A stretch of 64,000 bases of DNA from Jaltomata sinuosa (lineage: Eukaryota; Streptophyta; Magnoliopsida; Solanales; Solanaceae), in the NCBI GenBank assembly GCA_003996215.1, contig QJPP01000279.1, positions 558,001 through 622,000 of the forward strand, in the 5' to 3' direction. The notes under the pieces are model-generated. The model ran no database searches. It saw only the letters and a program-made list of their open reading frames with translations, and was not told the origin of the DNA. The position numbers and the translations under genes were made by a program. Shown here piece after piece: positions 10,831 through 21,875 of this stretch. Position 1 is the first letter of the stretch, and every line of letters begins with the position of its first letter.

Positions 10831-11891
10831 TGGTTATGATCCGTGCTAGCATGAGCTCAATAATGTAGAAGCTCGAACGTTTATTTTCTATTAACTTCAT
10901 TTTGATATAAAATTGTAGATAGTAAAAAATTGATGGATGTAAGTGACTATCAAATCGGATAAAGAAGACAATGTATACTAATTGTCGCATATTATTTACA
11001 TTATATTATACTTTTATTTATATTATTACTACTTAGTAGAAGTGTGAGTAAGTGCTTCCTGGACAAGCGCATTATCGGTAATATTTAATTTAGCTGCTTT
11101 AATGTATTGTACTTAGCTATATTATGTGTGTACTTTTCCATTGTTTGACATAAAAGCCGGATCATATTTATTTTTATTTCTCTGTCAGCCGAAAAGTTAT
11201 TGCATGTGGGCCACCTTCTTTTAATGCTCTTTTGAGTTTGCTTTGTAATGACATGTGGATCCCACCTTTTGAGGATGACCTCTTTCAATAACTTGTTGTA
11301 TGTCACTTATGAATTTTTATATTTAAGTCATTAAATATTTTATTTTAATTTCTTTAAATCTTAAGTACTTCATTTGTAATATTATTTTATTATTAGGAAG
11401 AGTTAAATTTGCTCTACACTTTCAATTGTAGATGTTCGTTTTAATTTATTTATATGGTTTTAAGTTGGCACAAAGTTTAAAAGGGTAAAGCGAATTTTTA
11501 ATTTCATAATTTTTAATTAAAAATATGTAGAATGTTAAAGTTGAAATTAAACAATTATCAAAAAAATGATAATTGTGAAACAGACTAAAAAGAAAAGTAA
11601 GACAAATAAATTAAAATAAAATGAGTATATTTTAAAAAATTTAATTTTTTTGTTTTATTGTTGTGTGTAAAGTTTAAAAAAATTTAACATTTTAATTTGA
11701 GATTATGAATATTGTTATTGAAGTGATGTCTCTGATTTTAAAAAGTGATTTAAGTTCGATTGGTTGATTAAACTTTGATTACCAGTCAAAGAATTGACAA
11801 TAAGCCTATTTTTTCTTTAACACAAAAAAAGATTACATAAACTGAAGACATAAATTATTGAACCCGTGCTCTCAAAAAATCTTTTAAAAAG

Positions 11892-12089
11892 CCATCATAA
11901 ATATATTTGAAAGATTTTTATAATTACTTGAAACTAAAATTATAAATCTATGTTGACACGAGCCTCAAGATCTAATACAATGTTAAAAAACATCATAAAA
12001 TATATTTGAAAGATTTTTATAATTACATGAAACTAAAATTATAAATCTATGTTGGCACGAGCCTCAAGATCTAATTCAATAAAAATTAT
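11892..12089. repeat. 99-bp tandem duplication
   Basis: Two adjacent copies offset by 99 bp each run from ATATATTTGAAAG to CACGAGCCTCAAGATCTAA. The CACGAGCC...CTAA segment resembles a decayed Helitron 3' end, so the duplication may derive from repeated terminal sequences. Confidence 0.85.
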
Positions 12090-12129
12090 AATGATTCTCA
12101 ATTTTATGAGTGCCGCATAAATTGATACA

Positions 12130-12560
12130 TAAGAAGTAACATATATTATTTGAAATGACATAAAAATTACTATAAATTATAATAATTAACATTTTTAAAA
12201 GACATAAAAATTTAGTTGACTCTTCAAATTCTATTAATGTCATATAAATTAGAACAAAGGAAGTAACATATATTACTTGAAAAATTACGTAAAAATTACT
12301 ATAAATTGTAATAATTAATAATTTAAAATATATAAAAACTATATAACAAATATGGTTGACTCTATAAATTTTATCGGTGCCTCATAAATTGGGATGGAGA
12401 TAATAACATTTTTGTAAAAATTATGTAAAAAGTACTATTAATCACAATAATTAACAATTTAAATATTTAAAAACTATTATAAAAAATTAATTAACTCTTT
12501 AAATTTTATCTATATCACATAAATAAAAACAAAAAAATAACATATATTGAACCTGTGCTG
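12130..12560. repeat. 137-bp class tandem repeat, about three units
   Basis: Units restart at TTGACTCT near 12216, 12356 and 12491 (spacing 140 and 135). Each continues with AAATTCTAT, a CATAAATT box, AGTAACATATATT and an ACGTAAAAAGTACTATAA-like segment. The same unit recurs at 17130-17690 and 18440-18760. Confidence 0.8.
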
Positions 12561-12581
12561 ACACGAACACCAATATCTAGT

Positions 12582-13284
12582 AGTACTTAATAGAAGAGTG
12601 AGTCTAGCACTCTAGCCTTTCTATCAACATGGCTGTTTTTAGGCATTAAATATAAAATTGAGGGTATCATGATCTTTGACTCAGTTATCAATATCACTTT
12701 GTTGGTGGGTCCATGTTTTCACGTCAACTTTCAAAAGAAAAATGGAGTGGAAAATGTTCACCTCTTAAACAAGTACTCCTTTGTCCTTCGTGCTAAAAAT
12801 AATTATTTCAATTTACTTGTTTAATTTATAAAATTAATAAAAATTTATTATTTTATTTATTTCATATTAGTTGATCATCTTATAAAAAATAATTATTTTA
12901 TATTAGTTGATCACCTTATTAAATTAAGAGAGAATTAATTTATTTTTTTGATATCACCTTTATAATTAATTCTTTTTGAAAGAGTGAACACTTGTTTGTA
13001 AAATTTTAAAAAGTTTTTTAAAGAGTGAATTAGTAGAATTACATTCTTATTTATGATTTCTTAATATGTGTGTACAAAGAAAAATGGTCAACTAATATGT
13101 GATAGGAGAGTATATATATATTTATTTTACCCTTAAGTATTAAATAACTACATAAAATAATAATAATTAAATTTAGAAGTTCAAAACATCATTGATACGA
13201 TTAATTTAATAAAATACATCATTAAAAATAGTTATTTCAATCAAAAATGTTAGGCCCGTGCTCGCACGGGCAAGCCACATCTAG
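12582..13284 (+). mobile_element. Non-autonomous Helitron copy b with intact 3' hairpin
   Basis: The 3' end is textbook: stem GCCCGTGC (13254-13261), loop TC, GCACGGGC (13264-13271), nine bases, then CTAG (13281-13284) followed by host T. The 5' end is placed right after copy a. There is no coding frame. Confidence 0.65.
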
Positions 13285-13289
13285 TCTTA

Positions 13290-14358
13290 GGCCTCATTTG
13301 TTTTCATTAAGATTAAAACGTCTAAATCTAAATGCACATCTGAATGATTAAGATGTTGTCTCTAGATCTGAATACTGAATGATTAAGACTGTTTGTTTTT
13401 CAACATCTAAATATGCATAATTTATTTATTTATAAATATAATAAAAGTACAATTCAAATAAAAATTAATTATACATAAGAAAAAAACTTAATTTAATAAA
13501 AATAAAATTATTAGTTGATTAAAAAAATGAGACATTTATGTTTGCCAGTGATGATGTAGATGGTTCGTAATCGTGGTCGTGGTCATGGTTGGTGTTTGTG
13601 GCTGGTAAGTTGGCGGTGATAGTTGATGGTAGAGGTGGTTGATGTTTTAGTGTCTGTCATAATAGTGGCGATTGGTAGTGTTGGTGGTGGTTTTTGTGAT
13701 GGTGAAGTTGGTTAAGGTTAGTAGTTGGCGGTGTTGATGGTGGTGACTGAAGAATGTGTGGTAGTTGGCGGCGGTTCTAGTTGTGATGGTGGATGTGGTT
13801 GGTCGTAGGGATTGACTGTACTGGTGGTAGTGACAGATAGTGGTGGAGGTGGCGCCGAGGTGACAACAATGGTGGTGGTGGCTTAAAAACGTGTAATAGT
13901 TGACGGTGTGTTTGTGGTAGTTAGTGACGGTGCTAATTGTGATGGTGGAGTTGGTTAGTTGTAGGATTGACCACAGTGGTGTTGGAGGTGACGGTGATGG
14001 TGGTGACAATGGATATAATTATATATAATGATGGAGGTAGTAGGGGTGGTAGTGACTGATAGTAGTGGTGACTGGTGGTGGTGGTTGACGACGGTAATGG
14101 TGGTTGACAATGGTGATGGTGGTTGTGATGACAAATGTGGTAAGTGGTGGTGATTGGTGATTGTGGAAATAGTGGTGGTGAATATTGTCAATACAAGTTT
14201 ACCTCTTAATGGTATTAAGACTTTGTTCTAGATCTTAATGATTAAGACCCATTCAGACCAATTAAGTGCTTAAATCTTAATAAATACAAATGCACTTAAT
14301 GGCCTAAGATCTGAACCATTCAGATTCAGACCTCCATTAAGTGCAAACAAATAAGGCC
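13290..14358. mobile_element. PIF/Harbinger-type MITE with TTA target duplication
   Basis: TTA at 13287-13289 and 14359-14361 flank inverted ends GGCCTCATTTGTTT and AAACAAATAAGGCC. A 3-bp TTA duplication and GGCC...GGCC ends are usual for PIF/Harbinger (Tourist-like) elements. At 1069 bp it has no transposase; the centre is a GGT/GAT-rich low-complexity tract. It inserted three bases after the CTAG of Helitron copy b. Confidence 0.75.
13560..14180. repeat. Low-complexity GGTGGTGAT-rich tract inside the MITE
   Basis: A purine-rich tract of mixed GGT, GAT, GTG and GTT triplets. The open frames across it on the minus strand are histidine/threonine/serine-rich artefacts of the repeat (PSPPTPLW, HHHHC), not genes. 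Confidence 0.9.
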
Positions 14359-14361
14359 TTA

Positions 14362-14814
14362 ATATATAAGTGGGAGTTCCACATCAAGCAGGCTGGACAC
14401 CGTTAACATGTGTACTTGGTAGGATTAAGATTGAATTAAGGGGTATTTTGGTAATTTAAGGCCTTTCATTTTGGACTTACATGCTTTCATTGTATTGTAC
14501 TTTATGTTATATTGTCTGGACATTTTCCATTCAAGGCAAAAAAGTACTATAATTGTAGTTTCTCTCTTTTTTACATGTGGGTCCACACCATTTCCTTTGT
14601 TCCACTATGATTTAATAATTTCCTTTGTTTTAATTTATATGATAAACGTTTGAATTTTGAGAGTCAAATAATTTAATTTTAAGCGTGAATTTGGTCATGA
14701 TTTTTTTAGTTTTTTAAAATATATTTTACATATTTAAAAATTATGTTAAAAATACTATGAGACACAATAATTGATAATTCAAAATATTTAAAAGACGTAG
14801 AATAACAAAACTTC
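14362..14814. mobile_element. Remnant of a Helitron 5' end (copy d)
   Basis: Removing the MITE and one TTA leaves CTAG directly followed by TCTTAATATATAAGTGGGAG. This has the TC start and the TATATAAG-GGGAG run of the neighbouring Helitrons. The body is AT-rich with no gene. It ends where copy e starts, without a recognisable 3' hairpin of its own. Confidence 0.45.
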
Positions 14815-15224
14815 TCTTATATAATAAGAGGGAGTTGAGGAGTTAGCAGACACCTCCCCATCAATATGCCGGAGCATTGACGGAGTTATTTAGTCAAACA
14901 ATTTTGTAGACGTGTCTGTTTCAGCTGCCTTCTCCAACAAGGATATTTTCGAAGAAAACAAAAATTTCCTTTGAAATTTAAAATTATTTCATCAACTCAA
15001 ATATATATATAATTAACTTACTTTAGATTAAAGTATTGAAATTATTTAATTAATTTCATTTGAAATTTATCAATATTAATAATATTTATCAAATATTTAT
15101 TTTACACTTAATGAGAATACATAATTTATTTTAGATTAAAAATATAAAATTATTTAATTAATATAAATTAAAAAATAACCTTATGAATAAATATTGGGCT
15201 CGTGCATGGGTTCTTTGTCACTAG
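14815..15224 (+). mobile_element. Short non-autonomous Helitron copy e
   Basis: It starts TCTTATATAATAAGAGGGAG and ends TCACTAG (CTAG 15221-15224). Nine bases before CTAG is GCATGGGT, one change from the right stem arm seen elsewhere; the left arm GCTCGTGC also has one change and overlaps it, so the loop is lost. It is about 410 bp long and has no gene. Confidence 0.5.
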
Positions 15225-15225
15225 T

Positions 15226-16412
15226 TAGTACTTATATATAAGGCACACTTAGAGGAGCTTCTGGTTGTCCTCCTTGCCGTCCAAAGGATATTTTAGTCAT
15301 TTCATTGCAACTTTACTAAATTCATTGTTTTGTTAGGTTGTATTTTATGCTTAGGAAATGGACATTTTCATTAAATATCTAAACTACCCTTTGTTGTGAA
15401 GTACCAAATAGCTGTAGATTTTTTCTAGAGTAGCTTTTTGCCCCTGATGTTCAATTTATTTCATAGTTTGTCCTCATACATTTTGGTAAATATAGTCAAG
15501 TTTAAGGACTTTAAAAATGCTTCAAAAAGGCTATGATGTCATCTCATAGTAGATTGTGCATGTTGTGGGGCCCGAGATTATGCAGCTATCCATTTCTCAT
15601 AGCATTTCTCTCTTCTTTTCATGCTCTTTCATTATCTAACATTATAATATTATGTATTTATACAAAAACTCCTAACCATCTAATCATTTTCAATTAAATA
15701 CTTAGGGAGGCGAACATTTTCCGTTAAATATCTAAATATTTTAGTTTTTAATTAATTAATACTTATGACTAACAAAATTATGATATTTTCCTTTATAATA
15801 AAAGAAAAATTATTCTTCAACAATATATAGGATTGAATTACAGAAATTACGTTTATAAGAGTTGGTCTTGAATTTTTAATCTCGCTTAATAATTTCTTTT
15901 AAAAAAATAGCCTTCATTTTATAAAATTCGCTAGGTAATTTTTTTTATTGCTAATTGAGCATAAGTTATGAATAAATTAGTTTTGCCTACAAAATAGAGT
16001 TTGAGTAAAATGTAATAATATTTATTTTATATATCGTGTTAAATTGGTCAACAAGTTATAATTTATTGACTAAAGTTTGTTGTAGTATTCAATTATTCTT
16101 TACCCTTTCCTCAACTTAATAAAGAGTCATTTTTATAATCCACAAAATAATATTCTATGCCTTTTTAATTAAAAATGTGCGTTGTAAAATTAATACGTAT
16201 AGTTTTTTTTTTGACTTTGATTATTTTTAATGTACAAATAAAGTAACTTGACTTTGATTATTTTTAATGTACAAATAAAGTAACTCAATTATACAATTGA
16301 AATTTTTTGCGTAATAAATAAGAAATTACACTATGTTCAATCTCTATAACTTATCGAAATGTCTTGAATTTTTGCCTCATTGACAAGCTAACTTGTGGCA
16401 CATTACGACTAG
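15226..16412 (+). mobile_element. Non-autonomous Helitron copy f
   Basis: It starts TAGTACTTATATATAAGGC followed by a segment (GAGGAGCTTCTGGTTGTCC) closely matched by copy g. I place its end at CGACTAG near 16412, where a hairpin is no longer visible. No coding frame is seen. A direct repeat TTGACTTTGATTATTTTTAA lies near 16210-16270. Confidence 0.4.
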
Positions 16413-17002
16413 AATTTTAGTACCTATATATAAGCGGCAGTTTTAGGAGCTTCCGATCGTCCTGCTTGTCGATCAGAAATTTTTATCGCTTTACATTTTT
16501 ATTGGTTGCTATTTGTTACATAAATTATCGTTTTATAAAATTTTAACTTGACTTCACTATTTTATCTTTTTATATTGAAATTAATTGTAGGGATCAAAAA
16601 GGTTAAAGAGACACGTTCTATCCATTTGTCAGTAAGCTTTGTCACGTAAAAATAAAATTTAATATTTTGTATTAGAATTTAGCTATTAAAAAACTATACG
16701 AAATGTACTATAAATTATAATTTTCTTCATATTAATATGATAAAAAAAAACTTAAAATGTTGGCCAAAGTTTATATTACTTGGCTCTTAAAAAAAATTAT
16801 GACAACTAAAAAAGAATGGAGGAAGTAATATATTTTGATTATTGAGATATAAATAAATAAAATTCAAAGCTAATTTTTTTAGTGAATATAAAAAAAAATA
16901 TAAACGTAAAAACAAAATCTTCAACTTTCAAATATAATTTATAATTTTAATTTTTATTATTTAAATATTGGACCGTGCTTAGCACGGGCTATCCTTTGCT
17001 AG
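16413..17002 (+). mobile_element. Non-autonomous Helitron copy g with good 3' hairpin
   Basis: It starts near TAGTACCTATATATAAGCGG and ends with stem GACCGTGC (16971-16978), loop TTA, GCACGGGC (16982-16989), nine bases, and CTAG (16999-17002). There is one mismatch in the stem. It has no gene. Confidence 0.6.
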
Positions 17003-18821
17003 TTATATTATAAGAGGGAGTTTACATGGCTGAAGTAGGCACGTTGACGTACCTGCTTCAACATCTAGGGGCATTTTGATCATTTTTATTAATTTCTCTA
17101 TTTTAATTTATTTGTCTTATCTTTTTAATTTATTCTATATTTAAAAATTACGTAAAAAGATAAATCACAATAATTATCAATTTAAAAACATAAAAAATTT
17201 AGTTGACTCTGGAAATTCTATCAATGCCAAATAAATTGGGACAAAGAAAGTAACATATATTATTTTAAAATGACGTAAAAAGTATTATCAATCACAATAG
17301 TAACACTTTAAAATATTTAAAGGACATATAAAAATTTAATTGACTCTCCAAATTCTATTAATGACACATAAATTGGAGTAGAGAGAGTAACATATATTAT
17401 TAGAAAATTACGTAGAAAATACTATAAATCACGATAAACAACTTCAATTATCTAAAAACTATATTAAAAAATTGGGTTGACTCTCCAAATTCCAACAATG
17501 CCACATATATTGAAACAGAAAGAGTAACATATATTATTTGAAAATTATGTAAAAAGTATTATAAATCACAGTAATTAACAAGTTAAAATATTTAAAAATT
17601 GTACGAAAAATTTGATTGATAACTCTCCAAATTCTATCTGTATCACTCTCCAAATTATATCTGCGTCGCATAAATTGAGACAAAAAAAACATATATTGCA
17701 CGAACCGTAGGTCAACATGTCTGCATTGGCAATTAAGGGGTAATTTGGTCAATATAGTTATTGAATAATAATAATAATAATATGATTGGCTGAAATAGTT
17801 ACTACTATTAATTGAAAGTCTCACTGACTAATTTGCCCTTTTGTTTTAAGTCCTCATTCATCACCTCTTTAAATGCAAGTATGCAACATATCTACTTCAT
17901 GTGCTACGTGGCAGGAAGTATATAATATGTTTAACCTGTCATTCTGAAACGTGGATCCGAAAATGGCTGCCATTTCAGTTTTCATGGTATTTATAAGCTA
18001 TGTAAAAATATTTTCTCCATTTTAATTTATTTATTTAATTTTGATGTGCTATAAGAGTTTAAAAAGTAAATATAATAAATATTATGATTTTTAAATAAAA
18101 ACATATAAAATATATCAAGATATCTTTTAATCTTGTCGTTTTATACATGTTATATGAAAAATTAAAATTAAAAAAAAATTGACACTTTGAGGGTGTTTAC
18201 GTAAATTTACATGAGACAAAGAAAAGAAATAAAATAAATCTCTTAATTGTTGTGACGGTGAAGGTTATCGGAATCTACTGACAAGATTTTTATTTTAGCT
18301 GACAGTGTTAGGAAATATTGTGGACTAACATTAATATATTTTAGCACGAAAACATAAAAACATATGGTATTTCTTTTTCCAATACAGCATTGATAATAAT
18401 AAATTTAAAAATTACGTAAAAATTATTATAAATTACAATAAATAATAATTTAAATTATATTTAGTTGACTCTCAAAATTCTATTAGCGACACATAAGTTA
18501 GGACAAAAAAAGTAATATATATTATTTAAAGAATACATAAAAATTCCTATAAATCATAATAATTAATCAATTAAATTTTTAAAAATCATATAAAAAATTG
18601 GTTAACTCTCTAAACTCCATTAAACTCCATTTGTGTAATATAAATTGGAACAAATAAAACAATATCTATTATTTGAAAATAACTTAAAAAGTACAATAAA
18701 TTACAATAATAAATAATTTAAAATATATTTAAATTCTTTTAATTAATTCTGCAAATTTTATGTGTGTAACATAATTGAGTTAGAAAGAGTGACATCTAGC
18801 ACGGGCGGCATCTGTACCTAG
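17003..18821 (+). mobile_element. Non-autonomous Helitron copy or copies h
   Basis: It starts TTATATTATAAGAGGGAG immediately after the CTAG of copy g. It ends with right stem arm GCACGGGC (18799-18806), eleven bases and CTAG (18818-18821); the left arm is decayed. GCACGAACC near 17699 may mark an older internal end, so two copies could be merged here. It includes 137-bp repeat units and no gene. Confidence 0.5.
17130..17690. repeat. 137-bp tandem repeat, about four units
   Basis: TTGACTCT restarts at 17203, 17340 and 17477 (spacing 137 each), with a further partial unit near 17615. Each unit holds the AAATTCTAT, CATAAATT and AGTAACATATATTATT boxes seen at 12130-12560. Confidence 0.85.
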
Positions 18822-21249
18822 TAATAACTATATATAAGAGAGAATCATAGAATTTTGTAGTCCTCAAAGAATTTTTGATGCAATAAGATTGTTACATGTG
18901 CCTATTACTTTATATCATATTTTACTTACTAATAAGAGGGAAAGAGGGAAGTACACACCTGAGTGTCAACGTGCTTCTCGAAAATTTGCTTAGTAACAAA
19001 AGGGTATTTCTATTATTAAACTATTTTCTGCTCTTCAATTGTATCCCATGTTGTTATACACGTGTAACCCCTTATTTTTTCCTATCGATTTGAACGTCAT
19101 CTCCAACCAGTTTCCTCTGCAGACGTCTATTCTCTTCCCCTCTCTTCTTGCTCTTAAGTTTACACTTCTGTGGATTTGGCAGCTCCCTGCTCAGGTATGT
19201 TTCTGGCCATAATTTATTTCATTTTCTTTTTTGGGCTTTTCGTTGTTTTGATTTTGATTCCTTACCTGTGCTTTCGGTTATTTAATTGCTCATCCTTTGC
19301 ACTTCTCTGTATTTTTGAGCTTTATTGCTCCGTCTGCTGCTAAAATTTAGAATTTTATGATTCAATTTTTACTTCTTTTAGTGGAAATCTATGATACCGA
19401 CTGATAAAGTTCCTCGGGGAAAGACAAGTCTGAAACTCTCTTTGCTTTTTCGCATTAATTTTCATTTTGGTTCAGTATTAGTAAGTATTACTATTGATAA
19501 TTTTGGATAATTTGATTTAGGCATAAATTTATTCAAATGGTTGTAGAAATTTTTCTGCTTAGTTGCACAGGCTATTTAGAAACTTTTATACGCTTAAGAT
19601 GTTTGATGAAATGTCTCAAACACCAAAGTAATTTCTTATTTCATGTTTCTCCCTTAGAGGTTCGATTACATAAACAACTATCATTTTACAAATTAAATCA
19701 GGACAGTAAAAGAAAAAGCAAGGAATATTTGTTAGCAAATTTGGGACAAAAAAAGAAGAGATATTGTTGCTTGAAAAGGCTCGGTGCTTTTGGCGGAAGA
19801 AATTGAGGTTGCTGGGACTTAAGGGTGAGATCTTCTCTTAACGAGTGTCAAGCTTAGGTGTCCAAAGATGTCGTTGACATTTACTTAGAATTATTGTAAA
19901 ATATACCTAATGCATCATATTGATGTTCAAATTGGATTAAAGTGTTGATCGTCAGTCAATGAGATTTCCTCTGCTTAGTTTCGCTAGAATGTTACACTTT
20001 AAATTTGAATTTTATGGGTTCAGATTTGAATTCACAGTTCTCTCATTTCTTATTTGATTTGTCATATTTGATATCTATTATTTAATATATATTTTTATAT
20101 ATCATATCTAACTACAAGATTTGAATTAAAATTACTGAATTTGAATAAATTTGTGATCCTACCACCATGACTAGATGCAACTTACCACAAGGATTCTTTG
20201 GTCCGTACAATGGGTGGCCAAATTTCTGGCTATTGTTTGATATCTTTTCCACATTATATGGAGCAGAATAATAAATTGTAAGAGTAATCTAAATAGACAT
20301 AAAAAATGCTCAAAGCAGTCATCTTGGTAGAAGAAACACAAGGAGTGGGGCAGTATATTACGATGATGTAAAAGGGAATTGGTAGGAAGGCGATCATTAA
20401 GCAGAATCCAGAAGAAATACTTAAGTTTGTTTGGAGCAGGGAGCTTTCAAAGACATTCAGTGGGCAGGGAGGAAGGGAAAAGGAGTAGAATTTTGAGTGA
20501 ACAGAGTATAAGCAGACGAGGAGGAAAAAACGATCACTTTGGCCAATTATGAGTTTAGTGATTGATATTATTGTATTAATCTTTTTGGTGGGAGATGTTT
20601 CTTTGTTTTAGATAATGAGAAAATATTTCATTACTACCAACCAACTATTTTTATACAGAGAATCAAATAAATTCTTCGAGCTTGAGTATAAATATCTCTA
20701 CCATTTAAATAAAGATGTATAGTCTTAAGAAATTGGTATTTGCTTATTAGCAGTTTCATGAATGTGTGTGTCTCTCTAAGTTTCTAAGCTGAAGATCTTA
20801 AGATGCTTTTAGTTTTTCCAGCGATTGGAAGAACTAACAGGTGAAAGTTGATTGCAAGCTATAATCCTATCAGTTGGGAAATTTTCTTATTTTGATGTGC
20901 CAATTCTTTCGCTGCTAAATAAAAAGAATGTGCCTCCTACCCGATATTCTGTGTACTATAATTGTTTCGCTCTTTTCTCCGCTTTAGAGTTTTATTTTTC
21001 CAGCTATTTTTCTTTTGGAATTTTCAAGTTTAAAGTCTCACTCTATATGATTTTTCCAAGAGTCTATTTTTTTCAGTCTATTAAATCGCATGTTAGCTGC
21101 ACAGAATATGTAATATGTGCTTTGGTCTATAAGTGCTTAAGAAAATTAAGTTACACCAACAAATTATATTTTTTATAGTCTTATGTCATTTTCTGTGCTA
21201 TCTGAGCTATTTCAAATGCAGATATCTCGCGCGGAAAAACTTGTAAAAA
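18822..21249 (+). other. 5' leader region of the Helitron
   Basis: No clear protein-coding gene is seen. A pyrimidine-rich segment (19100-19160) followed by CTCAG-GTATGTTT (donor near 19194) looks like a transcribed leader with an intron. AAATGCAG just before 21225 looks like the acceptor preceding the first Rep/helicase exon. The short frame at 19537-19806 has no recognisable motif. Confidence 0.35.
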
Positions 21250-21310
21250 ATGTCTTCCTACAAAAGACCTAAACTTTCATGTATGGAAGAGCGAATTTAT
21301 CAAAAGAAAC
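21250..21310 (+). pseudogene. Helitron Rep/helicase, first coding segment
   Basis: An ATG at 21250 opens a basic segment (MSSYKRPKLSCMEERIY...) that is cut at 21310 by the gypsy insertion. The same phase resumes at 30904, after the duplicated GAAAC, so the gypsy element inserted into this exon. Confidence 0.65.
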
Positions 21311-21389
21311 TGTAATACCCCAAAATTCGATCCAGCTTTCAAACTCAGAAACTTGCCGAGTTTTAAACTTTTCAGGAATTACGGGTCCA

Positions 21390-21785
21390 AACCACGGACC
21401 GTGGTCTGAACCCGTGGTTTACATCTACAGGTTCAGTCTCTGGTCTGAGAACCACGAGTTGGTTCTACGGATCGTGGTTCAAAACACGGTCCGTTCTGTC
21501 AACTCGTGGAACTTGATCAGAGAGCTGACAATTTCCCTGAAGATTATGGATTGGGTCTACGGACCGCAGTTTATTCTACGGTCCGTCCTGTTGACCCGTA
21601 GAATTCCTTCTGCAGCTTGAATGCTGAGCCTAGAATCACGACTGAGTCTACGGACCGTAGTTCATTCTACGGCCCGTACTGTTGACTCGTAAAAATTCAT
21701 CTGCAGCCTGACTCGGTGGCCAGAAACCACGAATGGAAACCACGAGCCGTGTTCAGTCTATGACTCATGGAATCCATCCGTGATT
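21390..21785. promoter_or_regulatory. Palindrome cluster upstream of the TATA box, gypsy B LTR
   Basis: It has many short inverted repeats on a CCACG...CGTGG theme, including a perfect ACCACGGACCGTGGT at 21391-21405. Variants such as CTACGGACCG and CCACGAGCCGTG follow. It ends about 80 bp upstream of TATAAATAG, a natural place for U3 enhancer elements. The enhancer role is inference. Confidence 0.5.
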
Positions 21786-21866
21786 CCTGAAGCCAATTTT
21801 TTCCAGCAGTTTTTAATGTAAGTCTCAAGGGTATTTTAGACATTTTCTTTTTATTTTAGCTCCGAC

Positions 21867-21875
21867 TATAAATAG
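21867..21875 (+). promoter_or_regulatory. TATA box of the gypsy B LTR
   Basis: TATAAATAG within ACTATAAATAGTCTTAGG. It is conserved in the 3' LTR (29104-29112) and in the nested related LTR (30167-30175). In the LTR at 34182 it has become TGTAAATAG. Confidence 0.65.

Larger units (their letters stand above)
11027..12580 (+). mobile_element. Non-autonomous Helitron copy a
   Basis: The start is placed at TACTACTTAGTAGAAGTGTGAG because the next copy starts almost the same way. The end is ATATCTAG at 12577-12580, preceded by a decayed hairpin (CCTGTGC...GACACG). The inside is AT-rich with no coding frame. It holds a 99-bp direct duplication and three units of the 137-bp repeat found in other copies. 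Boundaries are approximate. Confidence 0.5.

Noticed and set aside
13254..13284. Rho-independent-terminator-like hairpin
   Set aside because: There is no U-tract and this is plant nuclear DNA. Spacing to CTAG and recurrence at other ends fit a Helitron 3' terminus.
13647..14191. Two minus-strand frames rich in His, Ser, Thr and Pro, looking like a His-rich protein
   Set aside because: They lie wholly inside the GGT/GAT-rich low-complexity core of a MITE. Any frame across such a tract looks like this.
19537..19806. An 89-codon Lys-rich frame in the Helitron leader
   Set aside because: No similarity I recognise to Rep, helicase or RPA. It ends without splice logic and could be chance in AT-rich DNA.
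21279..21620. A 113-codon plus-strand frame crossing the gypsy B insertion point
   Set aside because: It crosses the Helitron/LTR boundary and translates the palindrome cluster. The related frame at 28546 exists only because the LTR is repeated.
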